DNA from: Deltaproteobacteria bacterium
GTDB lineage: Bacteria > Myxococcota_A > UBA796 > UBA9615
DNA length: 52,724 nucleotides
Direction of reading: 5' to 3'
Assembly: GCA_023954745.1 (NCBI GenBank)
Contig: JAGSHC010000013.1
Location: 1 to 52,724, forward strand
Below the pieces are notes generated by a model. It searched no databases and was not told the origin of the DNA. It saw only the letters and a list, made by a program, of their open reading frames with translations. This document shows positions 50,260 through 52,724 of the stretch, piece by piece. How positions within the stretch are numbered: position 1 is the stretch's first letter; every line of letters starts with the position of its first letter. The translations under genes and the position numbers were made by a program.

Positions 50260-52724
50260 ATGCTCCCTCGCGCCCGCTCACTTGCCCTCCTGGCCCTGTT
50301 CGTGCTCTCTGGCTGCCCGGTCGGCGCCCCCGAACTCACCATCACGCCGGAGGTGCTCGACTTCGGCGAGCTCGCCCTGGGCGAGACTGTCAGCCGGACC
50401 GTCGCCATCTCCAACACCGGAGATGCCGAGGCGGTGGTGTCCGGGGCCCTGCCGCCTGACTCGCCGTTCAGCCTCTCGCTCGAGGGGGGGGTGACGGTGG
50501 GACCGAGCGCGACCAGCACACTCTTTGTCGAGGCTTTGGTCACCGAGCCCGGGCTGGCGACAGGAGTGCTCACGCTGGCGTGGGCCGGCGGGCTGGCGGA
50601 GGTGGAGCTCCGCGCCGTTGGCGCCGCCGATGAGGATGAGGATGAGGACGGGGACGGGTACCCCGCCGGCGACGACTGCGCCGACGACGACCCTTCGGTC
50701 AACCCGGGGGCCACAGAGTCGTGCAATGGCATCGACGACGACTGCGATGGGGACACCGACGAGGGCTTCGATGCCGACGGCGACGGGGTCACGACGTGCG
50801 GCGAGGACGGTCAGACGGGCACAGCGGACGACGACTGCGAGGACGACGACGCGGACGTGAACCCCGACGTCGCCGAGGTGTGCGACGAGGTGGACAACAA
50901 CTGCGATGGGGCGGTGGACGAGGGCTTTGACGCCGACTCCGACGGGACCGCCGTCTGCGCTGGCGACTGCGACGATGGGGACGCGAGCATTGGACCGGAG
51001 GTCACTGAGCTGTGCGATGGCGTCGACGACGACTGTGACGGCGTGGTGGACAACGGCTTCGACGATGTGGACGGAGACGGCTTCGCCTCCTGCCTCGACT
51101 GCGACGACGAGGACGCCGCCGCGGCGCCGGGCCTCGTGGAGGTCTGCGACGGCAAGGACAACGACTGCAACGGGCTCCTGGATGACGGCTTCGCCGACAG
51201 CGACGGCGACACCTACACCACCTGCGACGACTGCGATGACAGCAACGCCCAGGCCTACCCCGGAGCGCTGCCGGTCTGTGACGCGTCCCTGGACAACGAC
51301 TGCGACGGGACGACCGACCCCGACGAGATGGACGACGACCTGGACGGGGTGAGCGAGTGCGGCGGTGACTGCGATGACGGGTCCGCCGCGCTCAACCCGA
51401 CGGACAGCGACGGCGACGGCGTGAGCACCTGTGACGTGCCACCGGACTGCGACGATAGCGACGCAAGCAACTTCCCCGGAAACACTGAGCTGTGCGACGG
51501 GCTCGACAACGACTGCGACGGGTCGCCCGAGAGCGGGGGCGACAGCGACGGGGACGGTGTCGCGTCCTGCGCGGGCGACTGCGACGACGGCGACGCGGCC
51601 ATCTACCCGGGCGCCGTCGACTTCTGTGACGGAGTCGACAACGACTGCGACGGCGTCGTGGACCAGGGATTCGCCGACCAGGACGGGGATGGGGCAGCCT
51701 TCTGCATCGACTGCGACGACTTCAACCCGGCCGCCTTTCCCGGCAACACCGAGGTGTGTGATGGCCAGGACAACGACTGCGAGGGCGGGATCGACGAGGA
51801 CTTCGACGCGGACAACGACGGCTACCGCGATGGGAGTGACCCGGGCTGCCTGGCCGTCTACGGCTCGCTCGCGGATTGCGACGACAGTGCCCCCGCCGTC
51901 TATCCCGGTGCCCCAGACGTGTGCGACGCGGTGATCGACAACGACTGCGACGGGGTGGTCGATCCGCAGGAGTCCGACGACGACGCCGACGGGGTCAGCG
52001 AGTGTGGCGGCGACTGCGACGATGCGGCGGCGGGCAACTTCCCCGGAAACCCCGAGGTCTGCGACGGCCTCGACAACGACTGCGACGGGACCACCGTCTT
52101 CGCCGGCGAGGATGTGGACGCGGACGCGGACAACGTCATCGCGTGCCTCGACTGCGACGACGGGGACGCGGCCAATCTGCCGGGCGGTGTCGAGGTTTGC
52201 GACGGTCAGGACAACGACTGCGACGGAACCACCGTCTTCGCGGGCGAGGACATTGACGGTGACGCGGACGGCGCGGTCGCGTGTGTCGACTGCGACGACG
52301 CCAACCCGAACAACACTCCCGGCGTCGCCGAGTACTGCGACGGCGACGACAACGACTGCGACCCGACCACCGTCTATGCCGGTGAGGACGTCGACGCGGA
52401 CGGGGACGGCGCCATCGGATGCGACGACTGCGACGATGGGAACCCCGGCAACTTCCCCGGCAACCCCGAGGTGTGCGACGGGGTGGACAACGACTGCAAC
52501 GTCGCCACGGTGTTCACGGGCGAGGACCTCGATGGAGACGCAGACAACGCCATCGCGTGCCTCGACTGCGACGACGGGGACCCCAACGTCTTCCCTGGCA
52601 ACCCCGAGGTGTGCGACGGACTGGACAACGACTGCGACGTCGCCACGGTGTTCACCGGCGAGGACCTCGACGGAGACGCCGACGGCGCCATCGCGCGTGC
52701 GGACTGCGACGATGGCGACGCGAA
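50260..52724 (+). CDS. MopE-repeat lipoprotein with N-terminal ASH-like domain (3' partial)
   Basis: The first 821 codons are in the window and the frame is still open at the right edge. The signal peptide MLPRARSLALLALFVLSGC is followed directly by an ASH/choice-of-anchor-D-type immunoglobulin-like domain (LTITPEVLDFGELALG, SRTVAISNTGDAEAVVSG), residues about 24-125. After an acidic link (DEDEDEDGDG), MopE-type units start near residue 133. Sixteen begin before the window ends, with the pattern DCDDxxxxxxPGxxEVCDGxDNDCDG and calcium-type DxDGDG turns between them. Such proteins bind metal ions through Asp and paired Cys and are exported and disulfide-bonded. The C-terminus, probably another domain or a MYXO-CTERM tail, is not visible. 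Confidence 0.88.
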   Translation, partial: MLPRARSLALLALFVLSGCPVGAPELTITPEVLDFGELALGETVSRTVAISNTGDAEAVVSGALPPDSPFSLSLEGGVTVGPSATSTLFVEALVTEPGLATGVLTLAWAGGLAEVELRAVGAADEDEDEDGDGYPAGDDCADDDPSVNPGATESCNGIDDDCDGDTDEGFDADGDGVTTCGEDGQTGTADDDCEDDDADVNPDVAEVCDEVDNNCDGAVDEGFDADSDGTAVCAGDCDDGDASIGPEVTELCDGVDDDCDGVVDNGFDDVDGDGFASCLDCDDEDAAAAPGLVEVCDGKDNDCNGLLDDGFADSDGDTYTTCDDCDDSNAQAYPGALPVCDASLDNDCDGTTDPDEMDDDLDGVSECGGDCDDGSAALNPTDSDGDGVSTCDVPPDCDDSDASNFPGNTELCDGLDNDCDGSPESGGDSDGDGVASCAGDCDDGDAAIYPGAVDFCDGVDNDCDGVVDQGFADQDGDGAAFCIDCDDFNPAAFPGNTEVCDGQDNDCEGGIDEDFDADNDGYRDGSDPGCLAVYGSLADCDDSAPAVYPGAPDVCDAVIDNDCDGVVDPQESDDDADGVSECGGDCDDAAAGNFPGNPEVCDGLDNDCDGTTVFAGEDVDADADNVIACLDCDDGDAANLPGGVEVCDGQDNDCDGTTVFAGEDIDGDADGAVACVDCDDANPNNTPGVAEYCDGDDNDCDPTTVYAGEDVDADGDGAIGCDDCDDGNPGNFPGNPEVCDGVDNDCNVATVFTGEDLDGDADNAIACLDCDDGDPNVFPGNPEVCDGLDNDCDVATVFTGEDLDGDADGAIARADCDDGDA
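50674..52724 (+). repeat. At least sixteen MopE-type repeats, continuing past the window
   Basis: DCDD-type units occur about every 90-140 bp. The later ones (from about 52010) share long DNA stretches such as GAGGTCTGCGACGG and ACCGTCTTC, pointing to recent tandem duplication. Earlier units are more diverged and some lack the PGN motif. Confidence 0.85.

Noticed and set aside
50674-52724. Regular direct repeats that could be mistaken for a CRISPR array
   Set aside because: Repeats are in-frame, degenerate at third positions and encode MopE units; there are no constant repeats with unique spacers.

Overview
High-GC window with dense, often overlapping genes that looks chromosomal and myxobacterial (Myxococcota, formerly Deltaproteobacteria). 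The signs are a MYXO-CTERM-like sorting tail at the left edge, MopE-type Cys/Asp metal-binding repeats, an FG-GAP giant, poly-Asp linkers after lipoboxes, a CHASE2 protein, and about 13 predicted lipoproteins. I see no rRNA, tRNA, CRISPR array, transposase or phage gene.

Layout. 1-2.6 kb: end of a MYXO-CTERM-tailed protein, then a head-to-head pair, CotH-like (-) and lamin-tail (+) lipoproteins, whose start codons share one palindrome. 2.66-7.63 kb (-): four coupled genes (cytochrome c lipoprotein, DUF1549-like protein, small lipoprotein, DUF1501 protein). This resembles planctomycete-type DUF1501/DUF1549/cytochrome clusters. Its first gene overlaps head-to-head with an FG-GAP lipoprotein gene (7.6-11.2 kb, +).

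11.4-30.9 kb (+): the centrepiece, seven genes joined by 1-4 nt start/stop overlaps. They are a CHASE2/PAS/degenerate-kinase protein, a giant PgsC/CapC-like membrane protein, a beta-rich envelope protein, an N-formylglutamate-amidohydrolase/PGA-hydrolase-like enzyme, an exported protein with a C-terminal outer-membrane-barrel-like region, a HEAT-repeat-fused PgsB/CapB-like Mur ligase, and a PgsA/CapA-like lipoprotein. I read this as an enlarged Gram-negative version of the PgsBCA (poly-gamma-glutamate) synthase, with sensing, trimming and envelope-export parts. The actual polymer cannot be told from sequence.

31-52.7 kb: mostly single genes. They include a LamG/poly-Asp lipoprotein, an unknown lipoprotein divergent from a membrane protein with a possible TIR-like domain, a sulfotransferase, a lipoprotein with five Cys-rich 12-residue repeats, a cytochrome P450, a small lipoprotein, an 11-unit MopE-repeat protein with P-domain and fibrinogen-like C-terminus, a four-gene (-) cluster (two unknowns, DsbB-like, DsbA-like), a 7TM-linked class III nucleotide cyclase, a metzincin-like lipoprotein, a 2OG-oxygenase-like protein, and the first 821 codons of another MopE-repeat lipoprotein that runs off the right edge. 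The disulfide genes sit among very Cys-rich secreted proteins, which may be functionally meaningful. All function calls come from reading motifs by eye; no database search was run.
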